DNA of 64,000 nt from contig PHDT01000003.1 of the NCBI GenBank assembly GCA_002842695.1, positions 20,243 to 84,242 of the forward strand, in the 5' to 3' direction. Source of the stretch: Bacteroidetes bacterium HGW-Bacteroidetes-10 (lineage in GTDB: Bacteria > Bacteroidota > Bacteroidia > Bacteroidales > UBA932). The position numbers and the translations under genes were made by a program. The notes beneath the pieces were generated by a model. The model was not told the origin of the DNA, did not search any database, and saw nothing but the letters and a program-made list of their open reading frames with translations. Position 1 is the stretch's first letter. Every line of letters starts with the position of its first letter. This document shows positions 5,733 to 15,078 of this stretch, one piece after another.

Positions 5733-8276
5733 ATGACTGAGAGAATATCAAGACTACGAAAATTGTCGGTGGAGACGGAGCCGACCCTATCGATTGAGAG
5801 GGCGCTTATTGAGACTGAGTTTTATAAGGAGAACTGGGGCAAGTACCCTATTCCGGTACTCAGGTCGCTCAACTTCATGGAGATTTGTAAAAAGAAAACC
5901 ATATATATTGGGGACGATGAGCTGATTGTTGGCGAGCGTGGGCCAAAGCCAAAAGCAGTGCCGACTTTCCCTGAGCTCACATGCCACTCGGTGGAGGATC
6001 TTGAAGTGCTCAACAGCCGCGAACTTCAGCGGTACACAATCAGCAGAGAGGATATCGAAACCTATGCAAAGGAGGTGATTCCATTCTGGGAGGGGAAGAC
6101 TCAGCGCGAGAGAATTTTTTCGCACGTGCCGGATGAGTGGCGCGCTGCGTATGAAGCCGGCCTCTTTACTGAGTTTATGGAGCAGCGCGCCCCCGGGCAC
6201 ACAGCTCTGGACGGAAAGATTTACCAGATGGGGATGCTTGATTTCAGGCATCAGATTGAGCAGGAGATTGCAAAGCTCGATTTTCTGAACGACCCGGAGG
6301 CAACCGACCGACAGGAGCAGCTCACTGCAATGGCAATTTCCTGCGACGCCGTGATTATGTTTGCTGAACGTCATGCCCGCCTTGCGGAAGAGATGGCGCT
6401 TGAGGTTGAGGCCGAAATTAAAAAGCTGAATGCTGGTGAGGGATTTCAGAATAAAAGTGATGAGAATCTAAATGGTAAAATTTCAGGTGATATTTCAAGC
6501 GAAAGCCAGGACCAGAGCAAATTAAAACAGAGAGTTGCAGAACTGCGGAAGATTGCGGAGGTGTGTCGGTGGGTGCCGGCGAATGCACCACGAACTTTTC
6601 ATGAGGCCCTGCAGATGTACTGGTTTGTGCATCTGGGGACAATTACGGAGCTCAACGGGTGGGACGCTATGAATCCGGGCCATCTGGACCAGCATCTTGC
6701 TCCGTTTTACGAAAAGGAGGTTGAGGCCGGAACGCTTAACAGAGATGAGGCGAAAGAGCTGCTCTCATGTTTATGGATAAAGGTTAACAACCACCCAGCC
6801 CCTCCAAAGGTTGGAATAACAGCCCGTGAGAGCGGAACTTACAACGACTTTACAAACATAAACATTGGCGGTGTAAGGGCAGACGGAAGCGACGGGGTAA
6901 GCGAAGTCTCATACATTATTCTGGAAGTTGTAGAGGAGCTGCATATTCTTCAGCCCGGCAGCTCAATCCATATAAGCAGCAGGACTCCCGAAAGGTTCCT
7001 GAAGGCGGGATGCACGGTTATAAGCAAAGGGTACGGCTATCCGTCAATTTTTAATGCCGATGCATATATTCAGGAACTGACACGTCAGGGAAAATCGCTT
7101 AAAGATGCCCGCGAAGGCGGATGTAGCGGCTGCATTGAGGTTGGTGCGTTTGGAAAGGAGGCATACCTGCTCACCGGATACCTCAATGTTCCAAAGATTC
7201 TGGAGATAACTCTGAATAATGGGGTTGATCCCTCAACAGGAAAACAGGTTGGGCTCAAAATTCAGCCTGATTCTGAGAAGGCGAGGGTTGTATCAGATTC
7301 TGAAAAGGCAGGGTTCACAAAAGATTCTGAAACGGCGGGGCCCGCAGAGTGGAAGAGCTTTGAGGAGCTCTACTCGGCATTTGTTGCACAGATTAACTAT
7401 ATCACAGATCTCAAGATAAGGGTAAGCAACTACATTGACAGAATGTTCGCCAAATATGCCCCGGCAACATTCCTCTCGGTAGTCATTGACGATTGCATTA
7501 AAAAGGGACGCGACTACTACAACGGCGGGCCCCGCTACAACACAAACTACATCCAGTGCACTGGACTGGGAACTGTCACAGACTCACTCGCGGCAATCAA
7601 ATGGCATGTGTTTGACAAGCGAAACTTCACCATGGAGAGGCTCATGAAGGCTGTGAACAGCAACTTCGCTGCAGATGAGATTCTCTGGCACACAATCGTG
7701 AACAAAACACCATTCTTCGGGAACGACAATGACTACGCAGACTCAATAGCTGTAAGAGTATACGAAGATCTTTACTCTGCCATTGAGGGCAAACCAAACA
7801 CCAAGGGAGAGTGCTTCCACCTGAACATGCTCTCTACAACCTGTCACGTTTACTTTGGCAAGGTTACCGGAGCTACTCCAAACGGAAGAAGAGCCGGTGC
7901 TGCAATTTCAGACGGTACCTCACCGTCTCAGGGAGCAGACACACACGGGCCAACAGCGGTTATCCGCTCACTTGGAAAACTTGACCAGCTAAAATCCGGC
8001 GGGACACTTTTAAATCTGAGATTTCTGCCTTCGCTCGTAAAAACAGAGAGCGACATAGCAAAGCTGGCCTCTCTGGTGAGAAGCTACTTTACCCTCAACG
8101 GCCACCATGTCCAGTTTAACATTGTTGATACCGCCACCCTGCGCGACGCACAGCAGCGGCCTGCCGAATACCGCGACCTGCTTGTAAGAATGGCCGGCTA
8201 CAGCGACTACTTCAACGACATGAACAGAGACCTTCAGGAGGAGATAATTTCCCGGACAGAAAACGGTGCAATTTAG
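5733..8276 (+). CDS. hypD: Glycyl radical enzyme, probable trans-4-hydroxy-L-proline dehydratase
   Basis: Oxygen-sensitive glycyl radical enzyme. The HypD group removes water from trans-4-hydroxy-L-proline to give pyrroline-5-carboxylate, linking collagen-derived hydroxyproline to proline metabolism. Visible active-site elements are Cys467 and Glu469 in GGCSGCIEVGAFGKEAY, Asp311 in NGWDAMNPG, His156 in APGHTALDG, and the radical glycine Gly822 in RMAGYS. From memory, Cys, Glu and Asp are each offset by +33 from clostridial HypD numbering, which supports the assignment. At 847 residues it is about 55-60 longer than I would expect, owing to two low-complexity insertions (about residues 231-266 and 512-538). 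The dedicated activase follows 49 bp downstream. No proC gene, a frequent partner, is nearby. Confidence 0.82.
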   Translation: MTERISRLRKLSVETEPTLSIERALIETEFYKENWGKYPIPVLRSLNFMEICKKKTIYIGDDELIVGERGPKPKAVPTFPELTCHSVEDLEVLNSRELQRYTISREDIETYAKEVIPFWEGKTQRERIFSHVPDEWRAAYEAGLFTEFMEQRAPGHTALDGKIYQMGMLDFRHQIEQEIAKLDFLNDPEATDRQEQLTAMAISCDAVIMFAERHARLAEEMALEVEAEIKKLNAGEGFQNKSDENLNGKISGDISSESQDQSKLKQRVAELRKIAEVCRWVPANAPRTFHEALQMYWFVHLGTITELNGWDAMNPGHLDQHLAPFYEKEVEAGTLNRDEAKELLSCLWIKVNNHPAPPKVGITARESGTYNDFTNINIGGVRADGSDGVSEVSYIILEVVEELHILQPGSSIHISSRTPERFLKAGCTVISKGYGYPSIFNADAYIQELTRQGKSLKDAREGGCSGCIEVGAFGKEAYLLTGYLNVPKILEITLNNGVDPSTGKQVGLKIQPDSEKARVVSDSEKAGFTKDSETAGPAEWKSFEELYSAFVAQINYITDLKIRVSNYIDRMFAKYAPATFLSVVIDDCIKKGRDYYNGGPRYNTNYIQCTGLGTVTDSLAAIKWHVFDKRNFTMERLMKAVNSNFAADEILWHTIVNKTPFFGNDNDYADSIAVRVYEDLYSAIEGKPNTKGECFHLNMLSTTCHVYFGKVTGATPNGRRAGAAISDGTSPSQGADTHGPTAVIRSLGKLDQLKSGGTLLNLRFLPSLVKTESDIAKLASLVRSYFTLNGHHVQFNIVDTATLRDAQQRPAEYRDLLVRMAGYSDYFNDMNRDLQEEIISRTENGAI
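7266..7346 (+). repeat. Three 27-bp tandem repeats inside hypD
   Basis: Three in-frame imperfect 27-bp units (7266-7292, 7293-7319, 7320-7346) each contain GATTCTGA and encode the peptide pattern xDSExAxxx (PDSEKARVV, SDSEKAGFT, KDSETAGPA). They form residues 512-538, a surface-type insertion between the active-site cysteine region and the C-terminal radical domain. Confidence 0.85.
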
Positions 8277-8325
8277 TAAGCAGAAATTATTTCCTATCTT
8301 GTACTAACCGCATAAATTCAAAGAG

Positions 8326-9234
8326 ATGAGTCTGATATTCGACATCAAGAAATATTCAATCAACGACGGGCCGGGAATCCGCCTGACGGTGTTTTTCAAG
8401 GGGTGTCCGCTTAATTGCATCTGGTGCCACAACCCGGAGGGAATCAGCCCCAAAAAGGAGAAGATGCACAACCGCAACAAATGTATCAAATGTAAAAGTT
8501 GTGTGGGGCACTGCCCAAACTCAGCCCTTGCAATGGAATACGATGAGATTATCACAGACGCCAATCTATGCGTTGGATGCGGACAGTGCACAGAGGCCTG
8601 CCCGACGGGCGCCCTCGAAATCTCGGGCGCAGAACTCTCCGTCGACTACATTATGAAGGAGATCAAAAAGGAGAGTTTTGTCTTTGACCAGAGCGAAGGC
8701 GGAGTTACATTCTGCGGGGGAGAGCCCCTGATGCACCGCTCCCTGCTTATGGAGCTTCTGGACAAATGCGGAGAGCTTCGCATCCACCGCGCAGTTGACA
8801 CATCCCTCTACGCGACAGAATCACTTGTGAGGGAGATTGCCCAAAACTGCGAACTCATTCTGGCAGACATGAAACACATGGACCCGGCAATGCACAAAAA
8901 ATACACAGGCGAGAGCAACGAACTTATTCTCTCAAATATAAGGATGCTGGCAAATGAGGGCTTTACCTTCACACCCCGCATTCCGCTTATTGAAGGGATT
9001 AATGCCGACGAACAAAACATAACTGCTGCCGCCAGGTTCCTCGCCTCCCTCCCCGGCTTTGAAGAGCGCACCGTAGAACTGCTCCCTTACCACAATGTTG
9101 CAAAGGGCAAACACGAAAAGCTCTATACAAATTACAACCCGGATAATATTCCAATGGACAAGCCATCTCCCGAAACCATTGCCCGCTGCATAGCCATTTT
9201 TGACAGTTATGGGATTGAGGCCACTTCCCGTTAA
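8326..9234 (+). CDS. Glycyl radical enzyme activase (radical SAM)
   Basis: A 302-residue activating enzyme that uses S-adenosylmethionine and a [4Fe-4S] cluster to install the glycyl radical on its partner. The radical SAM cluster motif CxxxCxxC is C27-C31-C34 in KGCPLNCIWCHNPEG. It is followed by a ferredoxin-like insert with two more four-cysteine motifs (CIKCKSCVGHCP and CVGCGQCTEACP), the layout of dehydratase-type activases rather than the short PFL activase. Its position directly after hypD, same strand, identifies HypD as the substrate. Confidence 0.93.
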   Translation: MSLIFDIKKYSINDGPGIRLTVFFKGCPLNCIWCHNPEGISPKKEKMHNRNKCIKCKSCVGHCPNSALAMEYDEIITDANLCVGCGQCTEACPTGALEISGAELSVDYIMKEIKKESFVFDQSEGGVTFCGGEPLMHRSLLMELLDKCGELRIHRAVDTSLYATESLVREIAQNCELILADMKHMDPAMHKKYTGESNELILSNIRMLANEGFTFTPRIPLIEGINADEQNITAAARFLASLPGFEERTVELLPYHNVAKGKHEKLYTNYNPDNIPMDKPSPETIARCIAIFDSYGIEATSR

Positions 9235-9336
9235 ATGAAGGTCTTTAAAACTGAGTTTATACGCATATGTAAAGATTTTTCATATTTCTATACATAATTA
9301 GATTTATTTGTATTAATTTTGAAAAAATCTTTACAA

Positions 9337-10407
9337 ATGAACTCCTGGAGATTATCTGAATTACCTCTGAATATTGACTTTGAAACTAAAAAGGTCTTAA
9401 AAGCATTACCGGCTGCACATGCTGCACTGGCAGAGCTCAAAGGTGTTTCGGCAACAATCCCAAACCAGAACATTCTCATTAACACACTTGGATTGCAGGA
9501 GGCAAAAGACAGCTCTGCCATTGAGAATATAATCACAACACATGATGATCTGTATAAATCCGGACTGGAGCTTAATACTTACAGATCTCAGTATGCAAAG
9601 GAGGTTCAGAACTATATCTCTGCATTAAAAAAAGGGTATGAACTAGTTTCCGGGACCGGATTACTCACTAATAACAACATTATTCAGATTCAGGCGGTAC
9701 TGGAAGAAAATCAGGCCGGGTTCAGAAAATTACCCGGTACTGCTTTAAAAAATGCCTTAACAGGGGAGACAATTTATACACCTCCTCAGAATTATGATGA
9801 GATTATGAGGCTGATGGCAAATCTGGAGCAGTACATAAATGATTCATCTATCCAGGATTGTGACCCGTTAATTAAAATGGCTGTTATCCACTTTCAGTTT
9901 GAGAGCATTCATCCGTTCTATGACGGAAATGGAAGGACCGGCAGGATAATAAACATCCTCTATCTTATTATGCAAAAACTTCAGTCTTTGCCTGTACTTT
10001 ACCTGAGTAATTATATAATAAAAAACAAACAGGATTATTACAGGCTTCTTCAAGAGGTGCGTGAAAAGGATTCATGGGAGGAGTGGTTGTTGTTTATGAT
10101 AAAAGGAGTTGAGCAAACAGCCAGGGAGATCATAGAACTGATTATTAAAATAAGGGAGCTGATGCTTGATTATAAACATCGCTTAAGAGATAATTACAAG
10201 TTTTACAGTCAGGATCTTCTCAACAATTTATTTAAACATCCATATACAAAAATTGAGTTTATCGTAAATGATCTGGGAGTATCAAGATTAACTGCGGCAA
10301 ACTATTTGAATAAGCTGGCAGATGATAAAATGCTGCGAAAGGAAAAGCTTGGTACCGGAAATTATTATATAAATACAGAATTATTTAATCTGCTCACTAC
10401 AAGATAA
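9337..10407 (+). CDS. Fic domain protein with built-in inhibitory helix and C-terminal winged helix
   Basis: Fic enzymes transfer AMP (or other nucleotide/phosphate groups) to target protein hydroxyls. The catalytic motif HPFYDGNGRTGR starts at His192 and is intact. The inhibitory motif [ST]xxxE[GN] is present N-terminally as S59-SAI-E63-N64, making this a class II, self-inhibited Fic protein with no separate antitoxin needed. A C-terminal winged-helix-like region (LGVSRLTAANYLNKL) suggests DNA binding or autoregulation. I chose the ATG at 9337; a TTG six codons upstream is possible but the family usually starts near xxWRLSELPL. Target unknown. Confidence 0.88.
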   Translation: MNSWRLSELPLNIDFETKKVLKALPAAHAALAELKGVSATIPNQNILINTLGLQEAKDSSAIENIITTHDDLYKSGLELNTYRSQYAKEVQNYISALKKGYELVSGTGLLTNNNIIQIQAVLEENQAGFRKLPGTALKNALTGETIYTPPQNYDEIMRLMANLEQYINDSSIQDCDPLIKMAVIHFQFESIHPFYDGNGRTGRIINILYLIMQKLQSLPVLYLSNYIIKNKQDYYRLLQEVREKDSWEEWLLFMIKGVEQTAREIIELIIKIRELMLDYKHRLRDNYKFYSQDLLNNLFKHPYTKIEFIVNDLGVSRLTAANYLNKLADDKMLRKEKLGTGNYYINTELFNLLTTR

Positions 10408-10420
10408 AAAATAAGAATTT

Positions 10421-11713
10421 ATGATCGAAAACGAAATAACCACAAGAGCCACCGCACTTTTTGGTGTGGTTGACGGAATTTATAAAATGCTTACAGAGTG
10501 GGGAATTTCACCTGTGCTGGCGAGCTGGCTGGATGAGATTATCAGTATGACTCTGTTGTTCCTGCTGGCCTATGGTGTAGACCTGATTTCCAGATTTATA
10601 GTACACAAAATTATAGCCAGGATTGCAAAATTTACCACAGCAATCTGGGACGATATCTTTATTGAATTCAAGGTATTCAGAAGACTTGCTCATGTTATTC
10701 CGGGAATTGTGTTTTACCTCTGTACACCTATAGCTCTTAAGTCTGTGTTCTGGGTATCTCTATTTGAAAAGGGAGCTCTCATCTTTATAGTCTATGCAAT
10801 AATCCGCTCAATCCATGCTGCCACAAAGGCAATGGCAAAAATCTACAGTCAGTCTGAGGATTATTCAAACAAACCTATTCAGATCATATTCCAGATTGTA
10901 GCAGTTATAGCCTACTTCGTTGGGGCAATCTCACTGCTGAGTATTCTGCTGGACACCTCATTCACCACTCTCTTTGCGGGACTTGGTGCATCAATGGCAA
11001 TTCTCATACTGGTATTCAAGGATACAATTCTTGGATTCGTTGCAGGATGGCAGCTCTCATCAAACGATATGCTGCGTCAGGGCGACTGGATTACAGTCCC
11101 TAAATACGGAGCCGACGGAAATGTTGAGGAGGTGAGTCTCTACTCAGTTAAGGTGCGCAACTTTGACAATACAATTACCACAGTACCACCTTATGCCCTG
11201 GTTAGCGAATCTTTCCAGAACTGGCGCGGAATGCAGGAGTCGGGCGGCAGAAGAATTAAGCGTGCCATTATTATTGACATGACCAGCATCCGCTTCTGCA
11301 ATAACGAAATGATTGAAAACTTCCGCAAGATTAAGTACCTGACAGAGTATATCGACTCTACCGAAGAGGTTATCAGCAGATACAATCAGGAGAACCAGAC
11401 AGACAACAGTATGCTGGTAAACGGAAGACGTCAGACAAACATTGGTGTGTTCCGTGCATATATTCAGAAGTATCTTGAGAACCACCCGGAGGTTAACCAT
11501 GACATGACAACAATGGTGCGCCAGCTTCAGCCTACAGAAAAGGGCATAGCAATAGAGCTCTACTTCTTTACCAAGGTTAAGGACTGGGTCTACTATGAAA
11601 ATGTCCAGTCAGACATCTTTGACCATATCATGGCTATCGTTCCGCAGTTTGGGCTGAGGGTTTTTCAGTTCCCGTCAAGCAAGGAGGTTGTTTACCATCC
11701 TTACGCAGATTAA
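10421..11713 (+). CDS. MscS-family mechanosensitive channel, YbdG-like
   Basis: A 430-residue inner-membrane channel that opens under membrane tension to protect against osmotic downshock. About five hydrophobic segments occupy the first 210 residues. The pore-lining helix and start of the beta domain are in FAGLGASMAILILVFKDT, followed by the soluble MscS beta domain (QGDWITVPKYGADGNVEEV) and an extended C-terminal region with the NWRGMQESGGRRIKRA block typical of the larger YbdG/MscM-like branch. It starts 13 bp after the fic stop codon, so the two may share a transcript, though no functional link is known. Confidence 0.88.
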   Translation: MIENEITTRATALFGVVDGIYKMLTEWGISPVLASWLDEIISMTLLFLLAYGVDLISRFIVHKIIARIAKFTTAIWDDIFIEFKVFRRLAHVIPGIVFYLCTPIALKSVFWVSLFEKGALIFIVYAIIRSIHAATKAMAKIYSQSEDYSNKPIQIIFQIVAVIAYFVGAISLLSILLDTSFTTLFAGLGASMAILILVFKDTILGFVAGWQLSSNDMLRQGDWITVPKYGADGNVEEVSLYSVKVRNFDNTITTVPPYALVSESFQNWRGMQESGGRRIKRAIIIDMTSIRFCNNEMIENFRKIKYLTEYIDSTEEVISRYNQENQTDNSMLVNGRRQTNIGVFRAYIQKYLENHPEVNHDMTTMVRQLQPTEKGIAIELYFFTKVKDWVYYENVQSDIFDHIMAIVPQFGLRVFQFPSSKEVVYHPYAD

Positions 11714-11745
11714 CCGGATAAAAGGATTACAGGTTTTCAGGCCTG

Positions 11746-12831
11746 TTATTTCACGTAACGGAAAAGACTTTTCGCAAATCTCTGGAATCCCAGGTCTGTG
11801 AAGTGAACTCCGTCAACGGTTGTTTCGCCGTCCTCACCCAGAAGATCTTTGCCGGGGATAAAGATTACATTCTTTATTCCATCCTTGCGAAGCTGTGCGT
11901 ATACTTTTCTCCATTCTATGTTCTCCTCCTCAAGCTCTGCTTTGGTCTTTAGATCCAGGAAGAGCGGAGGGAAGATTACATTCTCTACCATATAAACTTT
12001 GCGTGCAGGATTTTTCTCAGCCACCAGCTTTATGAAATTGTACGCACTGTCTCTGACTATCTGGGCATTGGTATTTGGAAGGCAATCCAGTACAACCGCA
12101 TGCGCATCAATAAGGTTAATCGCCTTAGCCATTGGGAAGTCCATTCTTCCGTTGCCTGAAAAACCAAGGTTGATTGTCTCGCGGTCCATCATTCGGCCAA
12201 GAATAGCAGGGTAAGCCATTCCGGGTCTGGAGGCGCAGCCTCCCTGGGTGATGCTTGTTCCGTAAATAACCACAGGCTTTTTCTCTGCCCTTTTTGTTAG
12301 GAGCGAGCTATACGGAATACCTATCTCTGCCTCGGGCATAACTCCAATCTCCACCGACTCCACTCCGTCATAAAGCGGAAAGTAGGCAATATATTCTCTC
12401 TTCTCTCCATTCATGTTCTTAATGAAAACAGAGAAGTTCTCAACTCCGGATGGTCTTGCTGTTCCTGCATATTTCCAGCTCTTTCCGTCAAAGGCATAGA
12501 GGTCAAGACCCTTAACACCAGTAGCCGGCATATGGTTAAGAGAGACATTCTGAGTCACTTTCCAGCGGGCAGCAATTGCCTTGCTGTTTGTGCTGAACCT
12601 TACGGCAATGCCGGAAGAGTTTGCTCCCAGACGGATAAGTTCAGGCCTCATCTCCCCCTTTAAAGACTCGGGAATTCTTCCATATTTAACATGAGTAGCA
12701 TCAAAACCGCTTCCAACTATATGGAGCTGGTCTGCATTGACAAATTTCATCTCCTCTGCCTTCTGGGCAGAAAGAAAGAGGGGCGCAAATGCTGCGGCCA
12801 CAACTAAAAGTGATTTGCAAAAATTTTTCAT
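11746..12831 (-). CDS. Secreted SGNH/GDSL-family hydrolase
   Basis: A 361-residue exported protein with a clear signal peptide ending in LSAQ (residues about 1-22). An N-terminal beta-rich region of about 150 residues precedes an SGNH hydrolase domain. Block I is YGTSITQGG (nucleophile Ser), block II is around NLGFSGNGRMD (Gly), and the catalytic Asp/His pair is in DGVHFTDLGF near the C-terminus. Such enzymes deacetylate or de-esterify carbohydrates or lipids; the substrate cannot be told. It ends 17 bp before the miaA stop side and is divergent from nothing, reading into the convergent MscS gene end. Confidence 0.82.
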   Translation of the reverse strand: MKNFCKSLLVVAAAFAPLFLSAQKAEEMKFVNADQLHIVGSGFDATHVKYGRIPESLKGEMRPELIRLGANSSGIAVRFSTNSKAIAARWKVTQNVSLNHMPATGVKGLDLYAFDGKSWKYAGTARPSGVENFSVFIKNMNGEKREYIAYFPLYDGVESVEIGVMPEAEIGIPYSSLLTKRAEKKPVVIYGTSITQGGCASRPGMAYPAILGRMMDRETINLGFSGNGRMDFPMAKAINLIDAHAVVLDCLPNTNAQIVRDSAYNFIKLVAEKNPARKVYMVENVIFPPLFLDLKTKAELEEENIEWRKVYAQLRKDGIKNVIFIPGKDLLGEDGETTVDGVHFTDLGFQRFAKSLFRYVK

Positions 12832-12848
12832 TTGGTACTATGGGTTAG

Positions 12849-13712
12849 TTATATAGTTATCCACTCAATTTTGATTCCCCTGCGCTCCATACCGCGGAAC
12901 CAGGTCATCTGCCTCTTTGCAAACTGGTGTATGGCTGTGGCAAGTCCGCTCTCCATCTCATCATAGCTTAGCTGCCCAGTCACATACATGGTTACATACT
13001 TATATTCCAGTCCGTAATAAATCAGATCCTCAGGAGAGACACCGCCTTTTATCAGCCCCTCAACCTCCTCAACCATTCCGCCCTTCAGGCGCTCCCTAAG
13101 CCTTCTGTCAATTCTGGCTATTCTCTCCTCACGGCTTACGGAGATTCCGATATATCTTGTATTAATCTGAAGCGATTTCTCTGTGATTACAATGTTTTCG
13201 GCCTCATAAACAGCAATCTCAAGAGCCCTTATTACCCTCTTTTTACTGTCAAGGTCAGTTTTATTATGGAGTTTTTTCATGGCCGAAAGCCTCTCTGTCA
13301 ACTCTTCCATTGTGAGCTGTTCAAGCTCCTCCCGCAATTTTGGATTGGGCGGAACCTCTGCAAGTTCGTACCCGCGGGTAACGGATTCAATGTAGAGTCC
13401 GCTGCCACCGCACAAAATAGGCCTCTTTCCTCTTGAAACTATATCCTGATACGCCCGTTTGAAATCACGCTGATATTCGAAGATGTTGTATTTTGTTCCG
13501 GGCTCTGCAATATCAATAAGATGATATGGGACCGAAACACCATTTACAGTATATTCAGAGAGGTCCTTGCCGGTGCCAATATCCATTCCGCGATAGACCT
13601 GACGAGAATCGGCAGATATAATCTCACCGGCTGTTTCCAGAGCCAGACTAACAGCATATCTGGTCTTTCCGGAGGCTGTCGGGCCTAATATGCAAATCAA
13701 ATCTTCGTTCAT
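12849..13712 (-). CDS. miaA: tRNA dimethylallyltransferase
   Basis: Adds a dimethylallyl group to N6 of A37 in tRNAs reading UNN codons. P-loop GPTASGKT is at residues 10-17, followed by the diagnostic [18 protein letters not shown] block. At 287 residues it is slightly short compared with the usual 300-310, the C-terminus ending soon after the [11 protein letters not shown] block, which is normal for Bacteroidota. The start codon sits almost directly behind a -7 box, suggesting a leaderless transcript. It is divergent from smpB with only 30 bp between start codons. Confidence 0.96.
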   Translation of the reverse strand: MNEDLICILGPTASGKTRYAVSLALETAGEIISADSRQVYRGMDIGTGKDLSEYTVNGVSVPYHLIDIAEPGTKYNIFEYQRDFKRAYQDIVSRGKRPILCGGSGLYIESVTRGYELAEVPPNPKLREELEQLTMEELTERLSAMKKLHNKTDLDSKKRVIRALEIAVYEAENIVITEKSLQINTRYIGISVSREERIARIDRRLRERLKGGMVEEVEGLIKGGVSPEDLIYYGLEYKYVTMYVTGQLSYDEMESGLATAIHQFAKRQMTWFRGMERRGIKIEWITI

Positions 13713-13716
13713 TCCA

Positions 13717-13735
13717 CAAATTTACACTATTTTTG
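13717..13735. promoter_or_regulatory. Back-to-back -7 boxes of miaA and smpB
   Basis: Plus strand TATTTTTG at 13728-13735 ends 7 bp before the smpB ATG. Minus strand TAAATTTG at 13717-13724 ends 4 bp before the miaA ATG. Both match TAnnTTTG. With initiation a few bases after the box, both messages would begin at or within a few bases of their start codons. Confidence 0.6.
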
Positions 13736-13742
13736 CACTCCC

Positions 13743-14195
13743 ATGCCCAAAGCAAAAAGCAAAATAGAGATAAAGAACAAGAGATCCTCTTTTGAATATG
13801 AATTCATAGAGAGTTTCACCGCAGGTATTGTTCTTACCGGAACCGAGATAAAATCGATACGTGCCGGAAAGGCATCGCTTGCAGATGCCTATTGCTATTT
13901 TGTAAACAGGGAGCTGTATGTGAAAAACATGCACATCTCAGACTACTGGTGGGGAAGCTTTAATGTTCATGACCCGCGCCGCGACCGAAAACTACTTCTG
14001 AACAAGAAGGAGCTAAACCGCCTCTTCAGAGGCACACGCGAAAAGGGAATGACTATTGTTGCCACAAGGCTTTTCATAGCCGAAAACGGCTTTGCCAAAC
14101 TCAACATTTCTCTTGCAAAGGGAAAGAGAGAGTACGACAAGCGTCACTCAATCAAAGAAAAAGATCTGCGCCGCGAAATGGACCGCAACGCGTAA
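13743..14195 (+). CDS. smpB: SsrA-binding protein
   Basis: Binds tmRNA and brings it to stalled ribosomes for trans-translation. The 150-residue protein shows the family pattern: [30 protein letters not shown] near the N-terminus in segments, the central SLADAYC motif, and a basic tail ending [13 protein letters not shown]. No ssrA RNA gene was recognised nearby. Confidence 0.96.
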   Translation: MPKAKSKIEIKNKRSSFEYEFIESFTAGIVLTGTEIKSIRAGKASLADAYCYFVNRELYVKNMHISDYWWGSFNVHDPRRDRKLLLNKKELNRLFRGTREKGMTIVATRLFIAENGFAKLNISLAKGKREYDKRHSIKEKDLRREMDRNA

Positions 14196-14198
14196 CCT

Positions 14199-15062
14199 CT
14201 ATTTTTTCTTAATATTCTTATCTGTTCCGGATGGTTTTACCGATGATTCTATCATTGCCGGTTTACCTTTTGTGATAATGTATACCAGCAGTGCAACACC
14301 CGAAAGAACAAACGGAATACTTAACCACTGACCCATATTTATAGTCATTGTCTGCTCAAAGGCAACCTGTGGCTCTTTCACAAACTCAATCAGGAAACGG
14401 GCAACAAACATCCAGATGAGAAATATACCAAACAGGGTTCCTCGTTTGAGTTTAGGCAGAAACCTTTTGTAAATAAACATAAGGAATAAAAACAAAAGCA
14501 GATATGCCAAAGCTTCGTAAAGCTGGGTCGGGTGCTTTGGAACAGTCTCTCCTCTTAAAAGAAAAATGAATCCCCATGGCAAATCTGTAGGATTACCATA
14601 TATCTCGGAATTCATAAGGTTGCCCAGTCTTATCATCATGCCGGCAAGAGCTGTTGCAATACCAAGCCTGTCTACCAGCCAGAGATAATCAAACTTGTAG
14701 GTTTTGCCGTATTTTGAAACGAACCACCACATAGCCAGCAAAATTCCTATGCCACCACCATGGCTGGCAAGGCCGCCTTCCCATACTTTAAGTATCTCAA
14801 GTGGGCGCGCCAGATAGTATTCCGGCTCATAGAAGAGGCAGTGTCCCAGGCGCGCCCCAACCAGTGTCGCCAGCAAAAGTGTGTACAACAGATTGTCCAG
14901 CACCTTTGCAGGAACTCCCTCTCTTTTAAAGAACCACTGAAAAATAAAATATCCGATAATAAACCCGGATACAAACAATAATCCGTAGTATCTGACGGTT
15001 ATTGGTCCGAGTGAAAATATTTCGGGCGAAGGTGCCCAGTTTACAGCCAGAAAATTGATCAT
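14199..15062 (-). CDS. lgt: Prolipoprotein diacylglyceryl transferase
   Basis: Inner-membrane enzyme that transfers diacylglycerol from phosphatidylglycerol to the lipobox cysteine of prelipoproteins, the first lipoprotein maturation step. About seven hydrophobic segments; key blocks are GGLASHGGGIG with the essential His, IRLGNLMNSEIYG (Lgt signature, catalytic Arg/Asn/Glu) and HPTQLYEAL. Length 287 is normal. It ends 3 bp from the convergent smpB stop and follows the methyltransferase gene by 16 bp, so those two are probably one transcript. Confidence 0.96.
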   Translation of the reverse strand: MINFLAVNWAPSPEIFSLGPITVRYYGLLFVSGFIIGYFIFQWFFKREGVPAKVLDNLLYTLLLATLVGARLGHCLFYEPEYYLARPLEILKVWEGGLASHGGGIGILLAMWWFVSKYGKTYKFDYLWLVDRLGIATALAGMMIRLGNLMNSEIYGNPTDLPWGFIFLLRGETVPKHPTQLYEALAYLLLFLFLMFIYKRFLPKLKRGTLFGIFLIWMFVARFLIEFVKEPQVAFEQTMTINMGQWLSIPFVLSGVALLVYIITKGKPAMIESSVKPSGTDKNIKKK

Positions 15063-15078
15063 ATTATTATCTTTTTTT

